Assembly: GCA_039881145.1 (NCBI GenBank)
Contig: JAYKKI010000133.1
Coordinates: forward strand, 1,568,501 to 1,632,500
Direction: 5' to 3'
DNA length: 64,000 bases
From: Druceiella hillmani
Lineage: Eukaryota; Arthropoda; Insecta; Lepidoptera; Hepialidae
In this document: piece after piece, positions 24,460-35,560 of the stretch
Layout of the letters: every line of letters begins with the position of its first letter
Numbering within the stretch: position 1 is the first letter of the stretch
Notes under the pieces: model-generated
The model's input: only the letters and a program-made list of their open reading frames with translations
Databases searched by the model: none
Told to the model about the DNA's origin: nothing
Program-made: the position numbers and the translations under genes

Positions 24460-24636
24460 GTAGAAAATATGAATGACTAAGATTACCAACCTAGTTCATA
24501 TGGTTGGCAGGCGGAAGTTCTAATGCAAAAGGGGACGCCCTGCTCGTGATCCGATAAAGATCGTGAGAAGCGGTTGAATGCGATGGCAAAGGATCGATCT
24601 TTGGGGGAATCTAAGGAGAAAGCATTTGTTCAGTAA
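24460..24636 (+). mobile_element. Decayed LINE C-terminal fragment
   Basis: KRGRPA is encoded at 24527-24544. In a shifted frame the sequence runs on through MAKDRSLGESKEKAFVQ (24583-24633) to a stop. This mirrors the insect LINE tail (K)RGRP..RW.D.......MA.DR..W....EAFVQQ. Upstream RLPT..IWLAGG fits the segment usually preceding it. Several stops and frameshifts are present. Recognition is from family memory, and the fragment is short. Confidence 0.55.
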
Positions 24637-24741
24637 TGATCTTGCGGCTGAATTTAGTGATTTATTTTGGGATAAAATTTAAAAAACGTTCAATTTCTGA
24701 TGCGTTTTTCTTTTTATTGAAAAACCTACAAAACAACAATT

Positions 24742-24770
24742 ACATATATATATATATATATACATACATA
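24742..24770. repeat. (AT)n/(ACAT)n microsatellite
   Basis: AT units followed by three ACAT-type units. Confidence 0.93.
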
Positions 24771-25709
24771 CTAACTACTGACTCTAAGTATTAACATTTA
24801 TTATTATTTGGCCTATAATATCGGATATAACGAGCATTTGAGATTTGAGTTTTATATGAAATAATTTAAAAAAATAATGAAAAATAGACCTGAAGATAAC
24901 GAATTTTTAAATTTTTAAGATCAAGCTAGTTTTTTTTCTTTCTGGATTGATTTTACGTCAATAGCTCCCAGAAATATATTTTGAATATTTATTCGTACAA
25001 GGAAAAAAATTACTAAAAATAAATTAGTTAAAATTTTTTCGTATCTATCTTCAAAAGCGTGATCTCTGATATTTAAAAACACAACAGTTTACATTTTTTT
25101 GTATGAAAACAGATTAATTTTTCATATAAAGATCTGGCTTTTTGCTCGTATCTTAGCTTGCGTTGATAATTTAATACTACTATGTTGTTAATGTCTGATG
25201 TCATATTAAGACGATAATTTTTTAGTTTCTTCTTAACATTTTTGAACAGCCTACGAATCGAAATTACATCTAAATTTACTCAAAATATTTTAAATGCTAA
25301 GAGTACATACAATCACACAATGATACCTGCCTCATTTTCTTATAAGAACCTTGGGACACACACAAATCAAAACAAAAACAAAATTATCTAGAAGAGCGAA
25401 AGAACAACATATAGATTCAGAAACTATTATACCGAAATATGTGTTATGTTTTGAAGAGTACGTTTGCATTTTGAGACCAACGTGAAGTATATTATTTAGA
25501 AAACAATATTTTTAATTTCGAAAAATTTCGGTAAATCAAAATTAAAAGCTAATTTTTACAAAAGTATCGTCTGCTAACAAACTATCATGTAAGATAAATT
25601 ACGAAATGTCTTTTAACACATACATAGTTCTTGATAGAATATAACTAAATTCCTCCACATTTTCTTTTCTTCGCCACCCTAAGGAACATTTAAACTAAAA
25701 CGCGGGCAA
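24771..25709. other. AT-rich DNA, no feature seen
   Basis: No repeat, palindrome or coding block recognised. Confidence 0.5.
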
Positions 25710-25960
25710 ACCTAAAAGGATATTTGACCATTAAATGTACCTTCCACTAATAATTTCATGTCGATAACGCGAGTTAAATTCGACAGTTAAATGTGAACTA
25801 AAGGGTTTACGAGTTACAAATAAATCACGCCTTTTCGAGATAACTACAAATCGCAATATTAGACTTTATGGTCGTGAATTATTGAATATGGTTCATTCAC
25901 GCTCCATTGGCCGTGCATTTAGTGTCGTTTTTTTACAACTTTATAAGCCATAAATAGTTG
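25710..25960. repeat. Duplicate of 19310-19560
   Basis: Second copy of the AAAGGATATTTGACCA block. Differences are mainly substitutions and small indels. No coding frame is shared between the two copies. Confidence 0.85.
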
Positions 25961-26335
25961 TAAATGGTAAAAATAGAGAAGATTTTCGCAATGTATCAGG
26001 ACGGAATAAGTCTTCTCATAGTTATTGATGCATTGCCTTTTAAGTGAAAAATGGGTCTGACCAAAGATTTCCTTTTCACCACTCTCGGATTATATTGATT
26101 TTTAACAATTTCCCCTACTAGAAATGTTTTAAAAGACATTTTTGTTTTTCCATTACCTCCCGTATTTTGGACAGTTGTGACTAATTTGAAGGGTAATTTT
26201 ATTGTAAGTATTTAGGAGACACGTAAGTTTTATGTAGTCTTCTAAATATAATTTTCCCTATCGTGCTCCTATCACGTCATTCCTTTAGTTGTTCCTTCAC
26301 TTTACGTGAAACAAAATTTATCAATACTTTATAAT

Positions 26336-26351
26336 GGGGGGGGGGGGGGGG
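26336..26351 (+). repeat. Uninterrupted G16 homopolymer
   Basis: Sixteen consecutive G bases in a strongly AT-rich context. Long G runs can form intermolecular or intramolecular quadruplexes and are error-prone in replication and assembly. The length given may therefore be imprecise. Confidence 0.9.
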
Positions 26352-28009
26352 TTCCTTATTTAAAAAGGAAAAATAAAACACTTATAGAATTACTCACGTA
26401 TCTGTCCGTACGTCAACTAAAGTCGATTTTCTCATTGAACACTTGACGTAGAAAGTTGAAATTTGGTATAAAAATAATACTTATTAACCGTCACATATCT
26501 AATGAAAACTCAACAATATGTCTTTAAAAATCTTAGACAGGGCAAATTATACTTGAAACTTTTTTTTGTGGAATGTCGTATGATAGGACACAGATTTGTT
26601 TATTTTATCTCTTTAACCTATATGATTTCGTATACCAGAAGTAAAAATGTTATTAAAAATATAAATATAATACTACTTCTGGCGTAAAAGATCAGAGATA
26701 GACGGAATAAAGGGACTTAACCTAAAATGAAAAGGATAAGGATTATGATCAAGTAAGGCCATTATGGAAGCCAATATCAAATGTCCGTTAGGAAAAAATC
26801 ATTATATTTCGCTATATTTTTCTGATGTGTATTTAGCAACCGAGACTATCAAATATCAATGAAGAAAAGATCTACCTACTGATAGTGAAATGGAAGTAAC
26901 ATGATGTTTCCGTAATTTGCTAGTAATTACTGTTAGGTAAGTAGATTTGGGTGTTCTCGAATAATTCACTCTTCACAAGAATCAAGTAAGATTTCCCAGT
27001 ACTTACCAAGATCCGGAAATAAGCATTGCATAAAAAAGATAATTATAAAAATTATCGGGAGACAGATTTTTAATTATATTTTCTGAGTTACGTTGTGCGT
27101 ACAATCTTCATTGATAATTTTTAAGTCGTCTCTCGAAACTATTCCCAGAAATGGACATTGACTTTTGAAAAATGATATTGTTATTAGGCTAACATTATAC
27201 CAAAGTTCTAATCAAACGTCGTTGTCGATAAAAATGTTTATACCAGAGAGATGCGCATTCTCCAGTAGTCTTACTTAATTGTTTCATTTTTACAACTTTA
27301 ACACGCAACACAAGAAAGAAATAAATAAATGATTTGAATATAAATTCCAAAGTATCGCCATCTAGATAATATCCATGTCATTTAATGAAACTTGATTGAC
27401 AAATACTCTCTATTTTGTATCAGTAAATTTTCCAATATCGTAACAGTATTTGTATAAAAATATCAAATAAAATTAACATGTTAAAAGAATATATATGAAT
27501 GAAAAAGCAAAAAGAAAATTTGTAGATAAGATCGGAAAATATTTATAGATATAAGTTCCGAATAACACACTAGAATGGTAGCTAAGTAGGTCATGGATAT
27601 CCATATAGCTGGTTTATGATAGGTATCCAAATATTGTAAACAAAACTTATGTGGATATTTGCCAAATCTGGAATCTTATCAGTATATATACTGTTGGTAA
27701 GGAAATGGACGATGCCAAAACCTTGCAGAAATTTTAATTTTCAAATGATTTCAAACATAATTATTAAAAAAAATAATGTTTATACCTGTGTAGGATTTCA
27801 AACATATTTTGTCCATTCATCATTATAATTTAGAGCTTCAAAAGCATTTAATCTATTTATTCATAGTTTCTTATTTAAATATAACAGGGAATTAAAAATA
27901 TATAGAGCAAAGAGAACACTTTTCAGTTTTTTTACATAATCACGTTTTCACATATTGTAAGTACATAGACGAATTTTATATAATAAATAGTATACCTGTT
28001 ATAAATGTA
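26352..28009. other. AT-rich DNA, no gene seen
   Basis: Contains a TCTGTCCGTACGTCAACT/GACGTAGAAAGTTGAAATTTGG segment (26400-26470) that resembles the dispersed motif set noted under findings. Otherwise unique. Confidence 0.4.
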
Positions 28010-28392
28010 GGTTATTCTGTGCACCAGACTGTGTACATTTAAAATTTACTTATACGAAAATTACAATTTTTCTTTTCATCGGATTTACACTTTTCACGGT
28101 GACTTTTTAGAAAAGACTGCAAATTTCCAAGTAGTCTCTTAATATTAACAAATTACTTCCATGCATAGAATCGCCCGTAGAATCAAAACAAACGTTTTTT
28201 TACACCTTAGCATATGTATAGTAATTGTAAGAAATAACGTGTTTATTATTTATACAGTCGATTCTATACATCAAACTGTGTATACCGGAAACGTCTTTCT
28301 GTAAAAATGTATTTCTTTTGTCGAAGTCGCAATTTTTATATCAATTTTTTTTCAGAAACACTTGAGAATTTTATAGTAGTTCGTTAACATAT
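28010..28392. repeat. ~240-bp direct duplication, diverged
   Basis: The block around 28020-28150 (ACTGTGTACATTT ... ATTAACA) is repeated at 28262-28392 (ACTGTGTATACC ... GTTAACA). The two halves keep the same word order but differ at many positions. The period is about 240 bp. Confidence 0.6.
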
Positions 28393-28521
28393 TCTATTCA
28401 GTTTGGAGCACAGAATCAACAAAGGTGAATTAGAGAACACAATTTATGTTATCCCCAGAGCTTTCCACTTTCATAATAAAGCGATTAAAATTCTGACAAA
28501 TGAAATAAATACCCTATATAC

Positions 28522-28554
28522 AATTTTATACACAGGCATAATTTTATACACAGG
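28522..28554. repeat. 18-bp tandem repeat, about 2 copies
   Basis: AATTTTATACACAGGCAT at 28522 is followed directly by AATTTTATACACAGG. Confidence 0.93.
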
Positions 28555-28599
28555 TCCTTGTAATTTTAATATTATGCTTACAGTATACTGCTAGTAGTA

Positions 28600-29000
28600 A
28601 AGTTTCGTAACGTAATTTATTTTTGTTTATGTCCATACAAAATATTTCTAATTAAAAAATGGTATCGTATATCGAACATATTCTTAATGACAAAAGCTAC
28701 GATTAAAGCAATAGTAGCTTTCATATCAAGGCAATAAATAGCATTGGTTCATAATTACGGCAAAGCGTCAAGGCAACCTCGATTTGAGCTAATTACTGAA
28801 TAGACTGAATGAAATCAGAACAAAGCTATTGATACTATATTAATCCTATTCAATGCTGGCGTAGAATAAAAGGGTCTATTCCCTGAATGCCCGAATTATT
28901 TGTGACAAAAGAAAATCCACGTATTGAGAGGTTAGTTTCTTGGAACGTTATTTTGTAAAAGTGGGCGACAGATATATTTCCTTCCTGTCAAGGTTCTCAG
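28600..29000. repeat. Three-copy dispersed repeat, copy 1
   Basis: Shares an ordered word series with 32577-32970 and 35050-35560: TAACGTAAT, ACGATTA, ATAG...AACCT/CTTTCA, CTAATTACTGAATAGA, AAAGCTATTGATACTA, AATTAATC and AAAGG. No coding frame or terminal repeat is evident. The repeat may be a fossil transposon. Confidence 0.8.
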
Positions 29001-30429
29001 AGTTGAAAACAAAGTCTGAATAAACTTTTAAATTATATTATCCAAGTTAACTTTCCACAATGTGTCTTATAGAGATTTCAGTTAATTATAGTCTGAAATA
29101 CTGTTGTTTAAGTTGATAGAGATAGACTTTATTAAATAATCCCATTTGGCACTATGTGTTGAGCGTAAGGCACGTTTGAAGACGCATCGTCTATCTTAGT
29201 CAGGCTACCGATGATCAGAGGTTTGACGGCTATGTTCATTGTCTATTTTAATGTGATTTTATAAAAGAATTATAACTCCTCTATTTTTAAGGTTTACACT
29301 TTTATATCCATATTTGTACGTTAAATACCTGGTAGCAAAAAAATATAATTACGTCAAAAAAAATTCGTTTCAATTGAAGCGCTTTTGTCGATGAAAAATC
29401 TTCACACCATTGTTTAGTGTTCAACGTCCCAAATGAGCTATTTGTTCTTTCCCATTTGACTTATATAAATTTATAGCTTCTTAGGCACATGACTCGTATG
29501 AGCCTTCAAAAATTTTCAAAATTTTCTCAAGTTGAAACCATAACATTTTTCTGTAACATAGTTACAAACATAAATAACGTTATTCCCTTGTACTATTATA
29601 CTATTACAGCTAAAATTAGTAATCTTTATTACAACTAATCCTAACGGGGATACCGTTAGGATTTGAACGTATAAATGGAAATTAATAATTTTCGTTTGAA
29701 AACTTTTAAAAATTTGTTCGCGTTCCTAGTCGGAGATTTTTTTAATGAAATTACTTAAATCTTAAAGAAAAACTTGTGCAGTTATATAAGAATTTAACCC
29801 CTAAAAAATGCTTTGGTTTGACTAAATTGAATCTCAAAAAATTAATTATCCTCAAATATTTTTTTTTAATGTCATCTACATATTAGCTCTTCGGTCCATT
29901 CACACTAATTTTTGGTGAACAACCCGATTATATTTTTTTAGTTATATTTCGTAATTTTGCTTCCAATATTTTTTTGCAATTTTATTTCACAATTTTTTAT
30001 TATTTTTAATTTAATAAAATGTAGATCGGTTTTTTAAGACAAAGAAGTGAGACAAATTAATTCAAATATTAACAAGAATACAAGTAAGATGAAACATCAC
30101 CTGGGGCGTAAGGCACTAGGTGAATTTGATGAACTGTGCTGTTAGATTTTTTTTTTAATTCAATCTCTTTGCTTTTTTCAAGCCGATCAGATTGATAAAG
30201 GTAATTATATAATTTAATATGTTTACCAACGCAACGAATTGGTCGTTATCACTCAATATTACATTTTTTATTAGAATAAACTATATTTTTATTTGGTTAT
30301 ACATGAGTAATATGTAAACACGCTACTTTTTGGGATTTGTTTGGTCAATTCAGATTAAACATTATAAAATTATCTCAGTAATATCACATTACTAAAATTT
30401 TAACAAAACTGTGTATGGTGTTTTCTACT
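29001..30429. other. AT-rich DNA, no feature seen
   Basis: No gene or repeat recognised. CACCTGGGGCGTAAGG near 30100 is only a minor GC-richer patch. Confidence 0.45.
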
Positions 30430-30650
30430 TAAAAACAAAATGCGAGCACGCATTTTCAATGTGAACACGAAACACGTACGCTTGCGCTTGCGTGCTTGTG
30501 CCTATCAGTGCGTTCTTTTGCAACCGGAATCGTGCTTGCACGTGCATATCTATGGAGGTGCACATAAATGATTAAATGCCTATATGTGCATACTTGCTAC
30601 TGTGTGTCAGTATCTGCGCATGCACACGTGCGAATGAGTGTAGCTTAGTG
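30430..30650. repeat. GC/CpG-rich CACGCATG-type patch
   Basis: A roughly 220-bp island of alternating purine-pyrimidine words such as GCTTGCGCTTGCGTGC, TGCTTGCACGTGCA and GCGCATGCACACGTGCG. It is far richer in G+C and CpG than the flanks. It looks like a degenerate minisatellite of CACG/TGCA words. It could be Z-DNA-prone or a regulatory island. Confidence 0.6.
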
Positions 30651-31004
30651 GCTGGTAATGAGTTATCACGAAATGAGCTTTGGTTTAGTTACAATATTTT
30701 GTTTGCTTTTTGTTCAAAATAATATTTCGATTAGATATTCAATTCTACCACATACTGAACTATAATGTCTACCGCAATTTGCAACTCATATTTAGTAATA
30801 ACACAACCGACCGGCATATTATTGAAATAAGACAATTCTATCAGATTTCTTTTAGTTACCAAGCTTAAAATATGATTATTTTTACAGCCAATACTTAAAA
30901 TCAAATATTGAATATATTTGGCGTTAATTTTGTAGAAATTCATTATTCACAATTAAATGAAACTACGTGATGTAGTATTATTTCTACTATCTTTAATTTC
31001 TTTA

Positions 31005-31042
31005 CCACGACCTAGGTTTCGTATTATAACATCTTCAGGTGG
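31005..31042 (-). ncRNA. Hammerhead-ribozyme-like motif
   Basis: In minus orientation: CCAC, CUGAAGA, a variable hairpin, GAA, ACC-UA-GGU (stem III), C, GUGG. The CCAC and GUGG ends pair as stem I, CUGANGA and GAAA form the core, and GUC is the cleavage triplet. Stem II in this copy is weak (TGTTATAATAC). One extra base separates CUGAAGA from stem II in the family consensus, so activity is uncertain. Confidence 0.35.
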
Positions 31043-31096
31043 GATATTAGCAAAGATCATGATGGTGGGATATTAGCAAGAATCTTTGCTAATATC

Positions 31097-31134
31097 CCAC
31101 CTGAAGATGTAATACAACGAAACCTAGGTCGTGG
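31097..31134 (+). ncRNA. Hammerhead-ribozyme-like motif
   Basis: Same layout on the plus strand: CCAC, CUGAAGA, stem II region UGUAAUACAAC, GAA, ACC-UA-GGU, C, GUGG. Core and stem I are intact. Stem II is shortened relative to the five-pair GUUGU/ACAAC form in other copies. It lies in the right arm of the fold-back copy. Confidence 0.4.
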
Positions 31135-31191
31135 TAAAGAAATTAAAGATAGTAGAAATAACACTACATCACGTAGTTTCATTTAATTGTG

Positions 31192-32372
31192 ACTTAAAAT
31201 CAAATTTAGCCTCACGTGACATAGGTAAATGGAAAATGATAAATTCTTTGGAAGATAATTTTTTTTAATTAAAAAAAAGAAACATCATAATTGTCATAAA
31301 TAATTAACAATTCTTTTTAATCAGTGTAAATTTAAAAAAAAATTTAATTTCAGAAGAAAAAAATATCTTAGCTAATATCCCTCTTACTAGTTTGAACAAT
31401 CAGAAAAATAAATGACGCCCTATTTTTTTATATTTAAATTTTGTAGGTGATCTATAACGTTCACACTATAAAGTAAGAAATAATTAGGAAATAATAAACA
31501 AAGAAAACATATTATGTATTGAAAATATTTCAAAACCTCTTTTGAATTGGTACCTTTAATTTGGGAATATATCTCGTGAAAGAACATTTCTATCTAGTTG
31601 ACTTCCATCAGAGAATTAAACGTGAAAAAATTATATAAACAAATCTAATAAGGTACTGTCTAAAATTACTATAGAATAGCTAATATTTATCAATTACACA
31701 AAATACGCAGCATATCCGAGCATCTAACTTGTAGATTATCAGCTAAATGAAAATCTGCAGATCCTAAATACCGAAAAATCAATTATGCCCCGTTCAATAT
31801 TAATAGACGAAAGCAACTTACTGGCTAATGAAACGATTTATTACTCTAGAAATGGCGTATCGTGGAAAAGCATCACTAGAAGGAAGCACATACAATATCA
31901 AATATTTAATTTACTACTGTGATGGTTTTTAGTAGTGGAATGTACGCAAAGACAATCTCGCTAGCAAACCTTAACGTGTTTATAAAATGCGCAGAGAACA
32001 TGGTTTAAAATATACGCAGTGTACTTAACCCACATATTATAACGACTGTGTACTTTGTCTGACAAAATTGATAATTGCTTGCAGTATAAGCACTTAGGAA
32101 GCAACTGCCAAACAATGACGGAACCTCCTTCAAAATCCGAAAAAAACTATCATACTCAAGTGATACTATATATATATAATACTCAAGTGACTTCTTCCTT
32201 TAGAAGTGCCGGGTGCTTAATATTCACATGTTATTTACTAGGTTCATGTTTATTAACTTTCACAAAAATAAATGCAATTAACATTTTAAGAATGGGAAAA
32301 AGAGAGAATAATAAAGTTTCTACACAGATAGAATTCATTTACAACATTTGCTTATTGAAATTGTGCTGCAGA
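31192..32372. other. AT-rich DNA; longest open frame judged spurious
   Basis: The frame at 32055-32390 is the longest in the window but opens with TTG, has no family resemblance and runs into the minisatellite. No other feature recognised. Confidence 0.4.
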
Positions 32373-32612
32373 TGTAGTGAATCTTCCTAACGTAATATAT
32401 TCTAAGGTCTATAATATCCATGTAGAGAATCTTCCTTACGTAATTTATTCTAAGGTCTATAATATCCATGTAGAGAATCTTCCTAACGTAATTTATTCTA
32501 AGGTCTATAATATCCATGTAGAGAATCTTCCTTACGTAATTTATTCTAAGGTCTATAATATCCATGTAGAGAATCTTCCTTACGTAATTTATTCTAAGTT
32601 CTATAATATTCA
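32373..32612. repeat. 48-bp minisatellite, 5 copies
   Basis: Units start at 32373, 32421, 32469, 32517 and 32565 with TGTAGAGAATCTTCC and end ATAATATCCA. Copies differ at one to three positions, the first and last being the most diverged. Because 48 is a multiple of three and the unit lacks stops, both strands are open through the array. This explains the 83- and 92-codon frames without implying a protein. The array sits at the left edge of the 32.6 kb dispersed-repeat copy. Confidence 0.98.
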
Positions 32613-32970
32613 TTCCGACTATTTATAATCATATAAAACACCGTAAGTCAACACGTGTTTGAAGACAAAAGTCACGATTAGGCCAATAGAAACCTTCAAA
32701 GCAACCAAATGGCATTCACGATGACAGCGATGTATCAAGGTAACATCGATTCGAACTAATTACTGAATAGATTGAAGCTATTCAGCACAAAGCTATTAAT
32801 ACTAAATTAATCCGACTTAATGGCGGCATAGGACTAAAGGATAGATTCTGTGAATGCTCCAAATTTGTATAACAAAAGGCTATCCATGTATTTAGGATTT
32901 GGTATAAAGAGGTTTAAATGGTAGGCGCTTTGGCTACTTTGTTTGCCTATTAGAGACCCTTGTCCCTTCA
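32577..32970. repeat. Three-copy dispersed repeat, copy 2
   Basis: Starts within the last minisatellite unit (CTTACGTAATTTATTC). It runs through CTATTTATAATCA, GATTAGGCCAATAGAAACCT, GAACTAATTACTGAATAGA and CAAAGCTATTAATACTAAAT to about 32970. The adjoining 48-bp array has grown from the left-end sequence of the repeat, which is single-copy in the other members. Confidence 0.85.
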
Positions 32971-33843
32971 AGTGTAGTAATTATTATTGGAAAATCTATT
33001 TTTGTTATTTATTAAGTAGTTTGTTTCTTTAATAAGTGCATTTGCACAAAGGTTTTTTATTTAAAGCTCGCGCTTAATATAGTAAAAAAAGTTTATATTA
33101 CTATAGATAAACTTTTGCTAAAGCTTAAGTTTTTAATAAATTTTCACACAATTATTATAACATTTTATTTTTCATTTAATGTGTAAGAGCTAACAAGGTC
33201 TTTAGGTCATCATTTTATCAAGATACGTAGTGAATTTATCCCCTTACCGTCAAGTCCCTCATTATAGAAACCGAAGTTTAGTCTGCGGGAGTCGTTGCAT
33301 TTCTAATAACTCCACATGCAAACTAGGGTAGAATTAAAAAAAAATGCAATAAAAAAATGCTACATACGATCTACAGGGAGATTTTGAAAAATACATCGTT
33401 TTACTGTGCTTAATTTTTTGTACGCTATATATACTCTATTATTACTATTGATATTCCAAATGTTTAACCAATTTGGCGTTCCTAGCATACTGCCACATTA
33501 CGTTAAATATCCTAATTTGTCAATATATGGAAATGCAATGTTTAACGTGGGGAATTGTATTTATATTTAGTTCTTCAATTTGAAAATGCATATTCATATA
33601 TTATTCAAAATGTATATATTTTTTTAAGTTTTCAAACAAATTAAATGGTGAGCATTTATCCCTAGCCAAAACGTGGTTTAATACGTGTTTTCTTTAATCA
33701 AATAAAGTGTGCAAAAATTCGAGTATGCTAAAGCATACTCGTTTCTGAATAATCAATGAAAAAAGGAAGTCAACATTATTTTGGCGTATTTTTTAAGTAT
33801 TTTCACGACATCTTACATTTTAAATATCAATATTAATTAATAG
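32971..33843. other. AT-rich DNA, no feature seen
   Basis: No gene or repeat recognised apart from a short GAGTATGCTAAAGCATACTC hairpin at 33721-33740. Confidence 0.5.
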
Positions 33844-34023
33844 GATGAAATCCTGCTAATACCGAAACTCATGAATAAGATAAAATTCTCGGAATACCAA
33901 AACTCATGTACGGGATGAAATTCTTGGAATACCGAAATTCATGAAAAAGATAAAATTCTCCGTCTCGAGTACCAAAAATCTTGACAAAGATGAGATTCTT
34001 CCAAAGCCGAAACTTGTGAACGG
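33844..34023. repeat. 35-bp minisatellite, 5 degenerate copies
   Basis: Units start at 33844, 33879, 33914, 33949 (40 bp, with an insertion) and 33989. The pattern is GATRAAATTCTYGGAATACC followed by RAAACTCATG and a variable end. GATGAA and GATAAA starts alternate, hinting at a 70-bp higher-order unit. The period is not a multiple of three, so the lysine-rich plus frame ending at 34147 changes frame in each unit and is unlikely to be coding. Confidence 0.92.
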
Positions 34024-34990
34024 GGTGAAATTAAAGAAGGGCGCCTTATTAAAATTAAAAAGAAAACAAAGTGTTTTTGACATAATTAGCTCGATAGTTT
34101 CGAATAATGTAGTTTCAATTAACCCACTGCTGGATAGCAACTGGTGATATACCAACTGATAGTCATATTTTATTGGTTTCTTATTTGAAATATTTTTCGT
34201 GACATAATAAATTTATAATTTTCGTTAAATTTTTCATTTGGCAAATATTCAAAATTTGTTTTGTGTGTTCTCTATATATTTGTAATTTTTAGTTAGGTAG
34301 AAGTAGAAAATGTGTATTAAATATTGAATGTCATATGTCCTATTTTCTCCAATTATTTACAGCCGACTGCATTATGCATTGAACACATAAAAAGAAGGAA
34401 TATAGCAATGACTCTGTCTATTATATTGATGAGAATCAAATAAAAAGAACCGACTAAAATACGAATTCAGCAATATAAATTGTTGCCTACTTAAAAAAGA
34501 AAGCTGGTGCATATAAATATAAATGTATAGATATTTGTGTACGTGCGACTGAACTTCATTTAACATTGGTAAATTAAGTAAATAAACGATGGTTGTCTTA
34601 TTAAAAATGAATAATTATAGAAAATAATTTTTGATTGGGTAAAAATTTTCCATTATTATAATTTCTTTTGCAATTTTAAAAAATCAAATTAAATAAAAAA
34701 AATTAATAGCGCACGCTAACCGGAAAGTTCAATTTTGTAAAGTTGCTAAATACCTTTACTGTTTGCATTGCAAAGAAAAAAAGTAGTATATCTGCATCAA
34801 GCAGATTATGAAAAAAAAACCTTGCCAGATAGACAGACGGATCCATATGTGATCTTATGAGGTTTTTATTTTTTCTATGATGAACGTAACTCTAAAAAGA
34901 ATATATCCCATATATTAAACTAAAGACTTATTTAAAAAGTTCCTTGTTACTCTTGTATCCTTGCGTAGTACTTTTTTAATATTGTAACTC
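34024..34990. other. AT-rich DNA, no feature seen
   Basis: Includes a GATAGACAGACGGATCC word near 34830, belonging to the loose motif set in findings. Confidence 0.45.
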
Positions 34991-35024
34991 ACAGAGGTTA
35001 CAAGAACACAGAGGTTACAAGAAC
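34991..35024. repeat. 17-bp perfect tandem duplication
   Basis: ACAGAGGTTACAAGAAC occurs twice in direct succession (34991 and 35008). Confidence 0.97.
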
Positions 35025-35049
35025 ATTTTCCTACAGAATTTATATCGCA

Positions 35050-35560
35050 AATGTACTGAATCTTGGTAACGTAATTAATTTTCATAAAAATTCAGTAATT
35101 TCCCTATTCATTAAAACTATTTATAATCACAATATAGTAAATCAACGCTTTGCTGCCTGCAAAGCGTTGATTTACTACATTGTTACCTGCAAAGCGTTGA
35201 TTTACTATATTGTTGCCTGCAAAGCTTTGATTTACTAAATTAAAGACATGATTAGGTGAATAGAAACCTTCAGATCAAAGGAAGTAAATGGCATGGACTC
35301 GCGATGATAGTGAAGTATCAAAACAACGTCGATTGAGAACTAATTACTGAATAGACAGAACCAATTCGGAGTAAACTATTGATACTAAATTACTGTGATT
35401 TAGTGGCAACATAAAATCAAAGGGTAGGTTTTGCTAATACCCATAATTTATGTGACAAACGGCAATTCATATATTTGGGATTTAGTAACAAAAGATTTCA
35501 AAAGAACGATTGGGATTTTGGTTACATTGTCTGCCTGTGACACACGTGTATATGAACTCA
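35050..35560. repeat. Three-copy dispersed repeat, copy 3
   Basis: Contains TAACGTAATTAATTTTC, CTATTTATAATCACA, GATTAGGTGAATAGAAACCT, GAACTAATTACTGAATAGAC and ACTATTGATACTAAATTA in the same order as copies 1 and 2. It is interrupted by the private 35129-35243 repeat structure. Confidence 0.85.
35129..35243. repeat. 30-bp tandem triplet with one inverted copy
   Basis: Three direct units of about 30 bp (35154, 35184, 35214; core GCAAAGCGTTGATTTACTA) follow an inverted copy at 35129-35153. That copy is the exact reverse complement of 25 bases of unit 2 (35189-35213). The mixed direct and inverted arrangement suggests template switching followed by slippage. Confidence 0.96.

Larger units (their letters stand above)
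30907..31191. mobile_element. Fold-back (Penelope-like?) element, copy 1
   Basis: Two 110-bp arms (30948-31057 and 31082-31191) are about 95% complementary, separated by 24 bp that contains a further copy of GGTGGGATATTAGCAA. The left arm continues outward to the family terminus near 30907 (TTGAATATATTTGGCG), and the right arm stops short of it. Each arm carries ACGAAACCTAGGTCGTGG. The same sequence recurs near 42.1, 46.0 and 59.5 kb, so this is a dispersed family. Head-to-head halves and 5' truncation fit a Penelope-like element, but no protein sequence is present. Confidence 0.85.

Noticed and set aside
30948..31191. A pre-microRNA or CRISPR-like repeat
   Set aside because: The 110-bp arms are too long for a microRNA precursor, and related copies at three other loci show it is a mobile element. 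There are no regularly spaced repeats.
32055..32390. Longest open frame (111 codons, plus strand)
   Set aside because: It opens with TTG, has no domain or codon signal, and runs into the 48-bp minisatellite.
32335..32628. Overlapping 92- and 83-codon frames on opposite strands
   Set aside because: Both are the 48-bp tandem array read through. A stop-free unit whose length is a multiple of three keeps both strands open automatically.
33904..34155. Lysine-rich repeat protein (plus) or its antisense frame
   Set aside because: The 35-bp period shifts frame in each unit, so no protein repeat could be maintained.
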